Shown: positions 15,490-26,102, counted from the first letter of the stretch. The stretch is DNA of 64,000 nt from Bradyrhizobium rifense (GCF_008123425.1 NZ_VSSS01000015.1:1-64000); one strand, 5' to 3'. A program made the numbers and translations. The notes: generated from the letters alone by a model not told the origin.

Positions 15490-17040
15490 ATGCGTCTGTT
15501 GGAGCGTATTTTCGACCTCGCCATCATTGGAGGCGGTGTTAACGGTTGCGGCATCGCGCGCGATGCCGTGGGCCGGGGAAACACTGTGTTCCTGTGCGAA
15601 ATGAACGATCTGGCCAGCGGGACGTCGTCCTGGTCGACCAAGCTGGTGCATGGCGGCCTGCGCTATCTCGAATATTACGAGTTCCGGCTGGTCCGCGAAG
15701 CGCTGATCGAGCGCGAGATTCTCTGGGGCATCGCGCCCCACATCATCCGTCCGCTGCGTTTCGTCTTGCCGCATCATGCGGGCTTGCGCCCCGCCTGGCT
15801 GCTGCGTCTGGGCCTGTTCCTCTACGACCACATCGGCGGCCGTCATTTGCTGCCGGCGACCCGCTCGGTTGATCTGCGGCGCGACGAGGTCGGCCGTCCG
15901 CTGATCCCGAATCGCTACAGCCGCGCATTCGAATATTCCGACTGCTTCGTCGATGACGCCCGTCTGGTCGTGCTCAATGCGCGCGACGCCGCCGACAAGG
16001 GCGCCGAGATTCGCACCCGCACCCGCGCGACGGATATCAAGCAGTCCGATGGCGTCTGGACCGTCAGCATGGTCGACACGCTGACCGGCGCGCGCTCGCA
16101 GATCCAGGCCCGCGCGCTGGTCAATGCCGGCGGCCCTTGGGTCGAGGACGTGCTCGGCCGCGGTGCCGGCGTCAACGCGAAGGCAAAAGTGCGCCTGGTG
16201 CAGGGCTCGCATATCGTGGTCAAGAAGCTCTACGACCACGACCGCGCCTACATGTTCCAGAACGCCGACGGCCGCATCATCTTCGTCATCCCCTATCAGG
16301 ACGATTTTACGCTGATCGGCACCACCGATCGCGACTATGACGGCGATCCCTCCAAGGTGAAGGCGACGGCAGAAGAGATCCAATATCTCTGCGCCGCCGC
16401 AAGCGAATATCTCGCCAAGCCCGTCACGCCGGAGGATGTGGTCTGGACTTATTCCGGCGTGCGGCCGCTCTACGACGACGGCGCCAGCGAGGCCAAGGCT
16501 GCGACCCGCGACTACGTGTTCGAACTCGACACGCTCGGCGGTTCGCCGCTGCTGTCGATCTATGGCGGCAAGATCACGACCTATCGCCGCCTCGCTGAAG
16601 AGGCGCTGGAGCGGCTCGCGCCGTATCTTCGCAGTGCGAAAGCGCGCGAAGGCTGGACCGGCAAATGGCCGCTGCCGGGCGGCGACATGGATGTGTCGGC
16701 CGTCGACGGCCTGATCGGCGAGCTGCAGCGCGGCTATCCCTTCCTGAGCCAGGAGCATGCGCGACGTCTCGCGCGCGCCTATGGCACCCGCGCCATCAAA
16801 TTGCTCGGCGACGCCAAATCGGCCGCCGATCTCGGCCAGGCCTTTGGCGCAACTCTGACCGAACGTGAGGTTCGCTACCTGATGACCAACGAATGGGCGG
16901 TGACCGCCGAGGATATCGTCTGGCGCCGCTCCAAGCTTGGCCTGCGGCTATCTGCCGACGAAATTGCCGCCCTGGACGACTGGATCAGGAGCCACGTTGT
17001 GTCGCAAAGTCCTCTGCTGGAAGCAGGAGGACGCTCATGA
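15490..17040 (+). CDS. glpD: Aerobic glycerol-3-phosphate dehydrogenase GlpD
   Basis: FAD flavoprotein of 516 residues that oxidises sn-glycerol 3-phosphate to dihydroxyacetone phosphate at the inner membrane and passes electrons to quinone. The FAD dinucleotide fold is at the N-terminus (DLAIIGGGVNGCGIARDA), followed by 'DLASGTSSWSTKLVHGGLRYLE'. The central 'VRLVQGSHIVV' and 'GTTDRDYDGDP' and the C-terminal 'YGGKITTYRRLAEEALE' are GlpD signatures. The ATG at 15490 directly follows a G-rich ribosome site. The frame is open upstream, but that part covers the operator. It overlaps glpS by 4 bases, so dehydrogenase and transporter are made together. Confidence 0.96.
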   Translation: MRLLERIFDLAIIGGGVNGCGIARDAVGRGNTVFLCEMNDLASGTSSWSTKLVHGGLRYLEYYEFRLVREALIEREILWGIAPHIIRPLRFVLPHHAGLRPAWLLRLGLFLYDHIGGRHLLPATRSVDLRRDEVGRPLIPNRYSRAFEYSDCFVDDARLVVLNARDAADKGAEIRTRTRATDIKQSDGVWTVSMVDTLTGARSQIQARALVNAGGPWVEDVLGRGAGVNAKAKVRLVQGSHIVVKKLYDHDRAYMFQNADGRIIFVIPYQDDFTLIGTTDRDYDGDPSKVKATAEEIQYLCAAASEYLAKPVTPEDVVWTYSGVRPLYDDGASEAKAATRDYVFELDTLGGSPLLSIYGGKITTYRRLAEEALERLAPYLRSAKAREGWTGKWPLPGGDMDVSAVDGLIGELQRGYPFLSQEHARRLARAYGTRAIKLLGDAKSAADLGQAFGATLTEREVRYLMTNEWAVTAEDIVWRRSKLGLRLSADEIAALDDWIRSHVVSQSPLLEAGGRS

Positions 17041-18113
17041 GCGTGACACTCGATCACGTGACGCGGACCGTCGACGGGGTCCCGCACATCCGCGACGTCT
17101 CGCTGACGCTCGAGAGCGGCACGCTCAACGTGCTGCTCGGGCCGACGCTGTCGGGCAAGACTTCGATCATGCGGCTGCTCGCCGGCCTCGACAAGCCGAC
17201 CACGGGCAAGCTGCTGGTCAACGGCAAGGACGTCACCGGCGTCGACGTGCGCCAGCGTTCGGTCGCAATGGTCTATCAGCAGTTCATCAATTACCCCTCG
17301 CTCACGGTCTATGAGAACATCGCTTCGCCCTTGCGCGTGCAGGGCAAGCCGCGCGAGGAAATCGAGACGCGCGTGGCGGAAGCCGCCCGGCTGCTGCGAC
17401 TCGAGCCGTTCCTGAAACGCACGCCGCTCCAGCTTTCCGGCGGCCAGCAGCAGCGCACCGCGATGGCGCGCGCGCTGGTCAAGGGCGCCGACCTCGTGCT
17501 GCTCGACGAACCGCTCGCCAATCTCGACTACAAGCTGCGCGAAGAGCTGCGCACCGAGCTGCCGCGCATCTTCGAGGCGTCCGGCGCGATCTTCGTCTAC
17601 GCCACGACAGAGCCGACCGAGGCGCTGCTGCTTGGCGGCAACACGGTGTGCATGTGGGAGGGGCGGGCGCTCCAGATCGGCGAGACGCCCAGCGTCTACC
17701 GCCGACCGCAGACGCTCCGCGTCGCCCAGGTGTTCTCCGATCCGCCGCTCAATCTCGTTGGCATCGAGAAGAAGAACGGTTCCGTGCAATATGCGGGCGG
17801 CATCGCTGCGCCGGCCTCTGGTCTCTATTCCTCACTTGCTGACGGCGCCTATCGCGTCGGCTTTCGTGCTCATCAGCTTGCGCTCGCCAACGGCCAGGCC
17901 GACCGCCATGCCTTCCATGCCACGGTGACGGTGACCGAGATCACCGGTTCGGAGAGTTTCGTGCATTTGACCCGCGACGGATCGAACTGGGTTGCGGTGC
18001 TGCACGGCGTGCACGAGTTCGAGCCCGGCCAGACCATCGATGCCGTGCTCGATCCCAATGATGTCTTCGTCTTCGACGCGGCCGACCGTTTGGTCGCCGC
18101 GCCGGGCTCGTGA
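17037..18113 (+). CDS. glpS: Glycerol ABC transporter ATPase GlpS (degenerate Walker A and H-loop)
   Basis: A 358-residue MalK-type ATPase. Walker A at 35-43 reads GPTLSGKTS (usual GPSGSGKST), the signature LSGGQQQR at 133-140 is intact, and Walker B LVLLDE is at 153-158. The H-loop, normally VYVTHD, reads VYATTE (187-192), so the catalytic His is replaced by Thr191. The C-terminal 120 residues form the TOBE/regulatory region. It pairs with GlpT, whose weaknesses are complementary. Gene order glpD-glpS-glpT-glpP-glpQ-glpU-glpV equals the rhizobial glycerol importer. ATG 17037 overlaps the glpD stop. Confidence 0.92.
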   Translation: MSVTLDHVTRTVDGVPHIRDVSLTLESGTLNVLLGPTLSGKTSIMRLLAGLDKPTTGKLLVNGKDVTGVDVRQRSVAMVYQQFINYPSLTVYENIASPLRVQGKPREEIETRVAEAARLLRLEPFLKRTPLQLSGGQQQRTAMARALVKGADLVLLDEPLANLDYKLREELRTELPRIFEASGAIFVYATTEPTEALLLGGNTVCMWEGRALQIGETPSVYRRPQTLRVAQVFSDPPLNLVGIEKKNGSVQYAGGIAAPASGLYSSLADGAYRVGFRAHQLALANGQADRHAFHATVTVTEITGSESFVHLTRDGSNWVAVLHGVHEFEPGQTIDAVLDPNDVFVFDAADRLVAAPGS

Positions 18114-18125
18114 GGGAGGTGCGCC

Positions 18126-19210
18126 ATGGCTCGCATTGACCTCGTCGATCTCGCCCATTCCTACGGCGGCAATGATGCGCCGCAGGAAACCTTTGCGCTG
18201 AAGCCGGTGACCATGACCTGGCGGCAAGGCGGCGCCTATGCGCTGCTCGGCCCGTCCGGCTGCGGCAAGACCACGCTGCTCAACGTCATCTCCGGCATCA
18301 TCACGCCGTCGCGGGGGAAAATCCTGTTCGACGACAAGGACATCACACCGCTGTCAACCCAGAAGCGCAACATCGCCCAGGTGTTCCAGTTTCCGGTGAT
18401 CTACGACACCATGACGGTGGGGCAGAACCTGGCGTTTCCGTTGAAGAACCGCGGCGTGCCGAAGGCCGAGATCGACAAGCGTGTCGCCGAGATCGGCCGC
18501 CTGCTCGACCTCGAGCCCTATCTGAACCGCAAGGCGACGCGGCTGACGGCTGACGCCAAGCAAAAAATCTCGCTCGGCCGCGGCCTCGTCCGCTCCGATG
18601 TCGCCGCCGTGCTGTTCGACGAGCCGCTGACGGTGATCGATCCCGAGCTGAAATGGCAGCTCCGCTCCAAGCTGAAGGCGCTGCATCGCGAGCTCGACCT
18701 GACGATGATCTACGTCACCCACGACCAGACCGAGGCGCTGACCTTCGCCGACACCGTCGTCGTCATGCATGACGGCCGCGTGGTGCAGAGCGGCACGCCG
18801 GCCGAGCTGTTCGACAAGCCGGCCCATACCTTCGTCGGCTATTTCATCGGCTCGCCCGGCATGAACATCCTGCCGGCCGAAGTGAAGGGACGCGAGGCGC
18901 GGATCGACGGCCACGTCATCGCGCTCAACCGCAGCTACGACAGTCTTCCCGCTGCCGCCAAGATCGAGATCGGCGTACGTCCGGAATTCGTCGAGGTCGT
19001 CGCACCCACACCCGGGCTGCTCACTGCGAAGATCGAGCGCCTTGACGATCTCGGCCGCATCCGCTTTGCGCGCGCGCGTCTCGGCGATGCCAAGCTCGCG
19101 GCGCGGGCGCCTGCGGGCTTTACCAGCTCGGACGGTACCGCCGGGCTGAAATTCGATCCGGCGCACATCCACGTCTATGCCGACAGCCTTCTGGTGGAAG
19201 GAGCCGCCTG

Positions 19211-19211
<1 letters not shown>
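18126..19211 (+). CDS. glpT: Glycerol ABC transporter ATPase GlpT (degenerate signature motif)
   Basis: A 361-residue MalK-type ATPase. Walker A GPSGCGKTT (42-50), Walker B AVLFDE (161-166) and the H-loop 'IYVTHDQTEA' with His199 are intact. The LSGGQ signature is replaced by LTADAKQKISLGRGL (140-154), so Ser, both Gly and Gln are all changed. With GlpS supplying a normal signature, the predicted heterodimer has one consensus and one degenerate nucleotide site. A C-terminal TOBE domain is present. It starts 12 bp after glpS (AGGGAGG ribosome site) and touches glpP by one base. This GlpT is an ABC ATPase, not the E. coli MFS antiporter of the same name. Confidence 0.92.
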
Positions 19212-20112
<901 letters not shown>

Positions 20113-20113
<1 letters not shown>

Positions 20114-20919
20114 TGCACTCGATCCCCGGCCGCCGCCTCATCATGGGGCTGTTCCTGATCTTCCTGCTGTTGCCGATCTACTGGCTCGTCAACATGAGCT
20201 TCAAGACCAACGCCGAGATCGTCTCGACGATGACCCTCTGGCCGCATGCGCCGACGCTGCAGCACTACAAGCGCATCTTCACCGACGAGAGCTGGTATTC
20301 CGGCTATATCAATTCGCTGGAATACGTCATCCTCAACACCATCATCTCGATCTCGGTGGCGTTGCCCGCGGCCTATGCGTTCTCGCGCTACCGCTTCCTC
20401 GGTGACAAGCACCTGTTCTTCTGGCTGCTGTCGAACCGTATGGCGCCGGCGGCGGTCTACGCGCTGCCGTTCTTCAACCTCTATTCGGCGATCGGCCTGT
20501 TCGATACGCCGTGGGCGGTTGCGCTGGCGCACTGCATCTTCAACGTGCCCTTGGCGGTGTGGATCCTCGAGGGCTTCGTCTCCGGCGTACCGCGCGAGAT
20601 CGACGAGACCGCCTTCCTCGACGGCTATTCCTTCCCGCGCTTCTTCATCCGGATCCTGGTGCCGCTGATTGCGAGCGGCATCGGCGTCGCCGCCTTCTTC
20701 TGCTTCATGTTCTCCTGGGTTGAGCTGCTGCTGGCGCGGACCCTGACCTCGGTGCAGACCAAGCCGATCGCGGCGATCATGACCCGCACGGTGTCGGCGG
20801 CCGGCATGGATTGGGGCCTGCTGGCGGCCGCCGGTGTGCTCACCATCATCCCGGGCGCGCTGGTGATCTGGTTCGTCCGCAACTACATTGCGCGCGGCTT
20901 CGCGCTTGGCCGGGTCTGA
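20113..20919 (+). CDS. glpQ: Glycerol ABC transporter permease GlpQ
   Basis: 268 residues, an MalG/UgpE-like permease with about six membrane helices (for example residues 9-30 and 70-90). The coupling loop is 'DETAFLDGYSFPRFFIRILVP', the MalG-type EAA motif. ATG 20113 overlaps the glpP stop (TGATG), with AGGAG 8 bases upstream; a GTG one codon earlier is possible. Despite its name it is unrelated to the E. coli glycerophosphodiesterase GlpQ. It works with GlpP. Confidence 0.92.
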
Positions 20920-20929
20920 GGAGGTTTTC

Positions 20930-21259
20930 ATGGAATCCATCGCATGGATGGCCTGGACGCTGCCGACGGCGATCTTCTTCGTCGCGCTCGCCTGCACGCT
21001 CGCAACGATGACGTGGCTCGCGTCGGTCTATCCTGAAGCCGAGCGGGTCGGCGTGCTCAGTATTCCGACCACGCGCGGCGACCGGCTGTTCATCTCGCTG
21101 ATTTTGGCTGCCGTCATCCATCTGGTGTGGATCGGCCTGGTCGGCACCAACCCGATCGCCTCGCTGCCGATCGGCGAGGAGGGGATTGAGATTTCGAGCC
21201 TGTGGCTCGCATCAGGAATTTCGCTGGCGACGGCCGTGCTCATTTTCCGCACGGTCTGA
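20930..21259 (+). CDS. glpU: Small integral membrane protein of the glycerol transporter, DUF2160 (GlpU)
   Basis: 109 residues with three likely membrane helices (about 8-33, 53-73 and 85-105), matching the DUF2160 'predicted small integral membrane protein'. In rhizobial glycerol operons this gene sits between the permeases and the binding protein and is called glpU; its role is unknown. A good ribosome site (GAGGAGG) precedes ATG 20930. The linear position and tight spacing argue for a stable accessory subunit or assembly factor, but this is inference. Confidence 0.85.
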   Translation: MESIAWMAWTLPTAIFFVALACTLATMTWLASVYPEAERVGVLSIPTTRGDRLFISLILAAVIHLVWIGLVGTNPIASLPIGEEGIEISSLWLASGISLATAVLIFRTV

Positions 21260-21335
21260 AGCTCGCGAAGGGACGGCCAGATCCGGGACCAACCCGGGCC
21301 TGTATAAAGTTTTGTCGCTGCAACGGAGGAACAAC

Positions 21336-23132
21336 ATGCGACAGTTTAGGAGAAGGAAAGGCCCATTGACCAAGATTAGCTTTCTGACCGTATCGAGCGC
21401 CGCGGCCATTCTCGCCACCGCGTTCGCTGCCTCGGCGCCGGTTCGCGCCGCCGACGATGCCGCCATCCAGAAGTGGATTGCGGAATTCCAGCCTTCGACC
21501 ATTTCGAAGGACGACCAGAAGAAGGAGCTGGAGTGGTTCGCGAAGGCCGCCGAACCCTTCAAGGGCATGGAGATCAACGTTGTCTCCGAGACCATCGCGA
21601 CCCACGAATACGAGTCGCAGACGCTCGCCAAGGCGTTCTCCGAGCTGACCGGCATCAAGCTCAAGCACGACATCATCCAGGAAGGTGACGTGGTCGAGAA
21701 GCTGCAGACCCAGATGCAGTCCGGAAAGAACGTCTATGATGGCTGGATCAACGACTCCGACCTGATTGGCACGCACTTCCGCTACGGCCAGACCATCGCG
21801 CTGTCGGACTACATGACCGGCGAGGGCAAGGACGTCACCGATCCCCAGCTCGACGTCAACGACTTCATCGGCAAGTCGTTCGGCACCGCGCCGGACGGCA
21901 AGCTCTATCAGCTGCCCGACCAGCAGTTCGCGAACCTTTACTGGTTCCGCTACGACTGGTTCACCAACCCTGACTACAAGGCCAAGTTCAAGGCCAAGTA
22001 TGGCTACGATCTCGGCGTGCCCGTGAACTGGTCGGCGTATGAAGACATCGCCGAGTTCTTCACGAACGACATCAAGGAGATCAACGGCATCAAGGTCTAC
22101 GGCCATATGGACTATGGCAAGAAGGACCCGTCGCTCGGCTGGCGTTTCACCGACGCCTGGCTCTCGATGGCGGGCAACGGCGACAAGGGCATTCCGAACG
22201 GTCTGCCGGTCGACGAGTGGGGCATCCGCATGGAAGGTTGTCGTCCGGTCGGCTCGTCGATCGAGCGCGGCGGCGACACCAACGGTCCGGCTGCGGTCTA
22301 CTCGATCACCAAGTACCTGGAGTGGATGAAGAAGTACGCTCCGCCGCAGGCGCAGGGCATGACGTTCTCTGAATCGGGTCCGGTCCCGGCGCAGGGTAAC
22401 ATCGCCCAGCAGATGTTCTGGTACACCGCCTTCACCGCCGACATGGTGAAGCCGGGCATCGCCGTGATGAACGCGGACGGTACGCCGAAGTGGCGTATGG
22501 CTCCGTCGCCGCACGGTTCGTACTGGAAGGAAGGCATGAAGCTCGGCTACCAGGACGCCGGTTCGCTGACGCTTCTGAAGTCGACCCCGGCGGATCGCCG
22601 CAAGGCAGCCTGGCTGTATCTCCAGTTCATCGTCTCCAAGACGGTGTCGCTGAAGAAGAGCCATGTCGGTCTCACCTTCATCCGTGAATCCGACATCTGG
22701 GACAAGTCGTTCACCGAGCGTGCGCCGAAGCTCGGCGGCCTGATAGAGTTCTACCGCTCGCCCGCGCGCGTGCAGTGGACCCCGACCGGCAACAACGTGC
22801 CTGACTATCCGAAGCTCGCGCAGCTCTGGTGGCAGAACATCGGCGATGCGTCGTCCGGTGCGAAGACGCCGCAAGCCGCGATGGATGCTCTTGCCGCCGC
22901 GCAGGACTCCGTCATGGAGCGTATCGAGAAGTCGGGCGTGCAGGGTGCCTGCGGTCCGAAGCTGCACAAGAAGGAGTCGGCCGAGTTCTGGTTCGCCAAG
23001 GCCCAGAAGGACGGCACGATTGCTCCGCAGCGCAAGCTCGCCAACGAGAAGCCGAAGGGCGAAACGATCGACTACGACACCCTGATCAAGTCGTGGCCGG
23101 CCACCCCGCCCAAGCGCGCCTCGCTGCAGTAA
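21336..23132 (+). CDS. glpV: Glycerol ABC transporter substrate-binding protein GlpV
   Basis: About 598 residues, larger than most sugar-binding proteins and typical of this glycerol-binding class. A basic N-terminus, hydrophobic stretch and 'FAASAPVRAADDA' form a Sec signal peptide ending near residue 43. The mature protein has the two-lobed fold of family 1 binding proteins: 'GMEINVVSETIATHEYESQTLAKAF', 'LKHDIIQEGDVVEKLQTQM', 'YQLPDQQFANLYWFRYDWF', and a late 'AAWLYLQFIVSK'. ATG 21336 has a CGGAGGA ribosome site; a TTG at 21366 (LTKISF...) would also leave a signal peptide. It ends the operon and is followed by a strong terminator. The codons look strongly biased, fitting high expression. 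Confidence 0.93.
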   Translation: MRQFRRRKGPLTKISFLTVSSAAAILATAFAASAPVRAADDAAIQKWIAEFQPSTISKDDQKKELEWFAKAAEPFKGMEINVVSETIATHEYESQTLAKAFSELTGIKLKHDIIQEGDVVEKLQTQMQSGKNVYDGWINDSDLIGTHFRYGQTIALSDYMTGEGKDVTDPQLDVNDFIGKSFGTAPDGKLYQLPDQQFANLYWFRYDWFTNPDYKAKFKAKYGYDLGVPVNWSAYEDIAEFFTNDIKEINGIKVYGHMDYGKKDPSLGWRFTDAWLSMAGNGDKGIPNGLPVDEWGIRMEGCRPVGSSIERGGDTNGPAAVYSITKYLEWMKKYAPPQAQGMTFSESGPVPAQGNIAQQMFWYTAFTADMVKPGIAVMNADGTPKWRMAPSPHGSYWKEGMKLGYQDAGSLTLLKSTPADRRKAAWLYLQFIVSKTVSLKKSHVGLTFIRESDIWDKSFTERAPKLGGLIEFYRSPARVQWTPTGNNVPDYPKLAQLWWQNIGDASSGAKTPQAAMDALAAAQDSVMERIEKSGVQGACGPKLHKKESAEFWFAKAQKDGTIAPQRKLANEKPKGETIDYDTLIKSWPATPPKRASLQ

Positions 23133-23151
23133 GCGACGCCTCATAACGACG

Positions 23152-23179
23152 AAAGGCCGGGAGCAATCCCGGCCTTTTT
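23152..23179 (+). terminator. Rho-independent terminator of the glp operon
   Basis: Perfect 11-bp stem AAAGGCCGGGA (23152-23162) / TCCCGGCCTTT (23167-23177) with a GCAA tetraloop, running into TTTTTGTTTTT. It lies 20 bp after the glpV stop. Confidence 0.92.
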
Positions 23180-23252
23180 GTTTTTGCGCAGGCAATGCGC
23201 ATCCAACTTTTTTCTGCTGTCACCTTCCGCACAACTTGTTTCCCACCCTCGG

Positions 23253-23358
23253 TGTCATCGCCCGGCTTGATGACCGGGCGATCCAGTACTCCGAGACGGT
23301 TGTGATCGAATCGATGGACTGCGGCGTACTGGATTCCCCGCTTTCGCGGGGAATGACA
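23253..23358. repeat. Cruciform intergenic repeat, copy A
   Basis: A 106-bp element bounded by TGTCAT / ATGACA. It contains inner inverted copies ATCCAGTAC (23281-23289) / GTACTGGAT (23326-23334) and two hairpins (CGCCCGG ... CCGGGCG at 23260-23280, CCCCGCTTTCGCGGGG at 23337-23352). A second copy lies at 31007-31108. It is non-coding, of the REP/MITE type. The rest of the 398-bp gap to the next gene holds the glp terminator and the promoter region of the following operon. Confidence 0.75.
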
Positions 23359-23447
23359 GCGGAGGTCCGGAGTCGCGTTCCCTGCGACGCCGGCAAATGA
23401 TCGAACGCCCCCCGCTTGACTCCCTGTCACGCTGAATTCATGATCAG

Positions 23448-23478
23448 CATAATGCGATTGAAGTAATCTCAATACGAT
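23448..23478 (+). promoter_or_regulatory. AT-rich promoter/operator region of the hydroxyacid catabolic operon
   Basis: Between the repeat and the gene at 23531 is an AT-rich patch. It holds a -10-like CATAAT (23448-23453), an inverted pair ATTGA (23457-23461) / TCAAT (23469-23473) and directly repeated CGATT (23455-23459 and 23475-23479, 20 bp apart). Two-turn repeats suit a dimeric or tetrameric IclR protein such as the one at the operon's end. No good -35 is seen. Confidence 0.35.
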
Positions 23479-23530
23479 TATTTCAGCGGATCCCGTTTGG
23501 GCCAGCGTCGGCCCGTCCCGGAGGCGGTCG

Positions 23531-24967
23531 ATGGCATTGATCGAGGCGTTCAGGCAGTTGCTGGGCGACACGGCCGTGCTGACTCGCGAGGAGGATCTCG
23601 CGGGGCTCACCGAGGATTGGCGCGGTCGTTTCCGCGCGCCGGCGCTCTGCGCGGTGTTGCCGTCGACCACGGAGCAGGTCGCGGCCATCGTCCGCCTCTG
23701 CGTCGCGCATGAAACGCCGATACTGCCGCAGGGCGGCAACACCAGCCTGTGCGGCGGAGCGACGCCGTCGGGGCAGGGCAAGCCGCCGGTGATCGTCGCG
23801 CTGACCCGCATGCGCCGGATCCGTTCGCTCGATCCCGTCAACAACACCATGGTGGTGGATGCCGGCTGCGTGCTCGCAACCATTCAGGAGACCGCTGCCG
23901 CTGCCGGCCGGCTGTTTCCGGTGAGCCTCGGCGCCGAAGGGTCCTGCCAGATCGGCGGCAATATCGGCACCAACGCCGGCGGCACCGGCGTGCTTCGTTA
24001 CGGCAACACGCGCGACAATGTGCTCGGGCTGGAGGTGGTCCTGCCGGATGGATCGATCTGGGACGGCCTCTACGCGTTGCGCAAGAACAACACCGGGTAC
24101 GACCTCAAGCATCTCTTCATCGGCTCCGAGGGCACGCTGGGCATCATCACCGGCGCGGTGCTGAAGCTGCATCCACTGCCGACGGCGGAGGCGGTCGCCT
24201 GGCTCGCGGTCGACAGCCCGCAGAAGGCGCTGGACGTGCTCGGCCTGTTCCAGGCCTCTTGCAGCTCACGGCTCTCGGCCTTCGAGCTGATGAATGCGAA
24301 GCAGATCCAGCTCGTGCTGGAGCAGGTGTCCGGCCGGCGTTGCCCGGTCGCGGAGATCGACACCTGGCACGTCCTCGTCGAATTGTCCGATACCGGCGAT
24401 GCCGCAGCGCTCGCGGCGACGATGCAAGTGGTGCTCGAACAGGCGCTCGAGGCGGGGCTGGTCAGCGACGGCGTCGTCGCTGCGAGCGAGGCGCAGCGCA
24501 AGGCGATGTGGCTGGTGCGTCACAGCGTCTCGGAAGCCAACAAGAAAGCCGGCGTGGGCCTCACCTCGGACACCGCGGTTCCGGTGTCGACCGTGCCGGC
24601 TTTCATCGACCAGGCGATGGCAGCCGTGCGCGCGGTCGTGCCGGATCTGCCGTTCATCATCGTCGGCCACATGGGCGACGGCAACATTCATCTCATTCCC
24701 TTCTTCAGCTTTGCCGAGTGGGACGCCGTGCCGGAGCGCGACGCCGTGGCGCAGCGAATCCGCCGCGCCATGAACGATGTCGCAAGCTCGCTGCGCGGCA
24801 CCTTCAGCGCCGAGCACGGCGTTGGACGCACGCTGACCGACGAGATGTCCCGATACAAGCCGCCGGTCGAGCTCGCGCTGATGCAGGCGGTGAAACAGGC
24901 ATTCGATCCAAAGGGTCTCTTCAATCCTGGCCGCGTTCTGCCACCACCATCCATTGCAACATCATAG
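23531..24967 (+). CDS. FAD-linked D-2-hydroxyacid dehydrogenase (GlcD/D2HGDH-like)
   Basis: 478 residues of the VAO-type FAD-linked oxidase family. The N-terminal PCMH FAD-binding domain has 'ILPQGGNTSLCGGATP', 'MVVDAGCVLATIQE' and 'GSCQIGGNIGTNAGGTGVLRYGNTRDNVLGLEVV'. The C-terminal FAD-oxidase domain has 'HMGDGNIHL', whose His residues bind metal in D-2-hydroxyglutarate dehydrogenases, and the terminal 'AEHGVGRTLTDEM ... FDPKGLFNPGRVL'. It oxidises a D-2-hydroxyacid to the 2-oxoacid. It is first of an operon with an ABC importer 11 bp downstream and a DapA-family lyase, so the substrate is probably imported by that system. The exact acid is unknown. Confidence 0.9.
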   Translation: MALIEAFRQLLGDTAVLTREEDLAGLTEDWRGRFRAPALCAVLPSTTEQVAAIVRLCVAHETPILPQGGNTSLCGGATPSGQGKPPVIVALTRMRRIRSLDPVNNTMVVDAGCVLATIQETAAAAGRLFPVSLGAEGSCQIGGNIGTNAGGTGVLRYGNTRDNVLGLEVVLPDGSIWDGLYALRKNNTGYDLKHLFIGSEGTLGIITGAVLKLHPLPTAEAVAWLAVDSPQKALDVLGLFQASCSSRLSAFELMNAKQIQLVLEQVSGRRCPVAEIDTWHVLVELSDTGDAAALAATMQVVLEQALEAGLVSDGVVAASEAQRKAMWLVRHSVSEANKKAGVGLTSDTAVPVSTVPAFIDQAMAAVRAVVPDLPFIIVGHMGDGNIHLIPFFSFAEWDAVPERDAVAQRIRRAMNDVASSLRGTFSAEHGVGRTLTDEMSRYKPPVELALMQAVKQAFDPKGLFNPGRVLPPPSIATS

Positions 24968-24978
24968 AGGGGACTGAC

Positions 24979-26064
24979 ATGACAAACGCTCCGAAGATCA
25001 TCACTTCCCGACGCCGCCTGGTGCTCGGTGCAGGAGCGGGCGCCGTCGCGCTCGCTGCGCCCTCGATCTGGTCGCCGTCCCGCGCCGCGGGCAAGCGCAT
25101 TGTCGTGCGCGACGATGGCGGCATCTACACCAAGGCCTATGGCGCGGTGTACTACCGGCCGTTCACGGAGGCGACCGGGATCGAGGTCGTCGGCGTGCAG
25201 GCCAATGCCGAGCCGGTCGCGCAGATCAAGACCATGGTCGACACCAAGAACTACACCTGGGACATGGCCAAGATCTCCTGGCCCGCGATCCAGATCCTGA
25301 CCACGGGCGGCAAGCAATATCTCGAGAAGCATGGCCTCGAAGCCGAGCCGGTGATCAAGTCGATCCCCGCCGAATATGAGTCGCCCTATGGCGTCGCGAC
25401 CAACGTCTACACCACAGTGCTCGCCTATCGCACCGACGCCTTCAAGGGCCGCAAGGCGCCGCAATCCTGGGCCGATTTCTGGAACGTGGCGGACTTCCCC
25501 GGCCGCCGCTCGGTGCGCAAGCATCCGTTCGACACGATCGAGGAGGCGCTGATGGGAGCGGGCGCACCGACCGCGCAGGTCTATCCCTGCGATCTCGACA
25601 AGGCCTTCGCCTCGCTCGACAAGATCAAATCGTCGGTCGCGGTGTGGTGGACCAGCGGCGCGCAGGTCGAGCAGATGCTGACCTCGGGCGAGATCGACCT
25701 GCTTCCGACCTGGGTGTCGCGTGCGCAGTCGGCGCAGGCGGCAGGCGCCCCCGTCGAGATCGTCTGGAACCAGGGGGTCTGGGGCGCCGACAATTGGTCG
25801 ATCCTCGCCGGCACGCCGAACGCGGATGCCTGCCGTGAGTTCATCAAGTTCGCCTCCGATCCGAAGCGACAGGCTGCGCTGGTCGAATACTTCCCGGCCG
25901 GCCTCACGCAGCCGGAGGCCTTCAACTACGTCAAGCCGGAGGTCGCCAAGAACTGCCCGACCTATCCCGACAACATCAAGGCCGGGCTGAAGATCGATCC
26001 GAAATTCTGGTACGACAACCAGGCCGCCGTCATCGAGCGCTTCAACAGCTGGATCCTGGCTTGA
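24979..26064 (+). CDS. ABC transporter substrate-binding protein, PotD/iron-polyamine class, Tat-type signal
   Basis: 361 residues. The N-terminus 'TSRRRLVLGAGAGAVALAAPSIW' is a twin-arginine-like signal ending near residue 37. The mature part has the family 1/polyamine-type binding-protein layout: 'RIVVRDDGGIYTKAYGAVYYRPFTEATGI', 'SPYGVATNVYTTVLAYRTDAF', 'PQSWADFWNVADFPGRRSVR', 'IDLLPTWVSRAQSAQAAG'. The PotD polyamine acid pocket is not obvious, and many such proteins bind carboxylates or other small molecules. ATG 24979 lies 11 bp after the dehydrogenase stop with AGAGGGG upstream. It is followed by its ATPase and fused permease. Confidence 0.9.
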   Translation: MTNAPKIITSRRRLVLGAGAGAVALAAPSIWSPSRAAGKRIVVRDDGGIYTKAYGAVYYRPFTEATGIEVVGVQANAEPVAQIKTMVDTKNYTWDMAKISWPAIQILTTGGKQYLEKHGLEAEPVIKSIPAEYESPYGVATNVYTTVLAYRTDAFKGRKAPQSWADFWNVADFPGRRSVRKHPFDTIEEALMGAGAPTAQVYPCDLDKAFASLDKIKSSVAVWWTSGAQVEQMLTSGEIDLLPTWVSRAQSAQAAGAPVEIVWNQGVWGADNWSILAGTPNADACREFIKFASDPKRQAALVEYFPAGLTQPEAFNYVKPEVAKNCPTYPDNIKAGLKIDPKFWYDNQAAVIERFNSWILA

Positions 26065-26102
26065 CCGGCGCCAAGGGAAGCGCGAAGCGATCGGAGCGGC
26101 CC

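Noticed and set aside
21240..23195. 651-residue open frame antisense to glpV
   Set aside because: Would run across the glp terminator and lacks motifs; the sense strand is a complete binding protein.
23180..23530. Search for a tRNA, small RNA or hidden gene in the longest intergenic gap
   Set aside because: Apart from the repeat element and an AT-rich promoter patch no cloverleaf, ORF with ribosome site or terminator-ended transcript could be seen.
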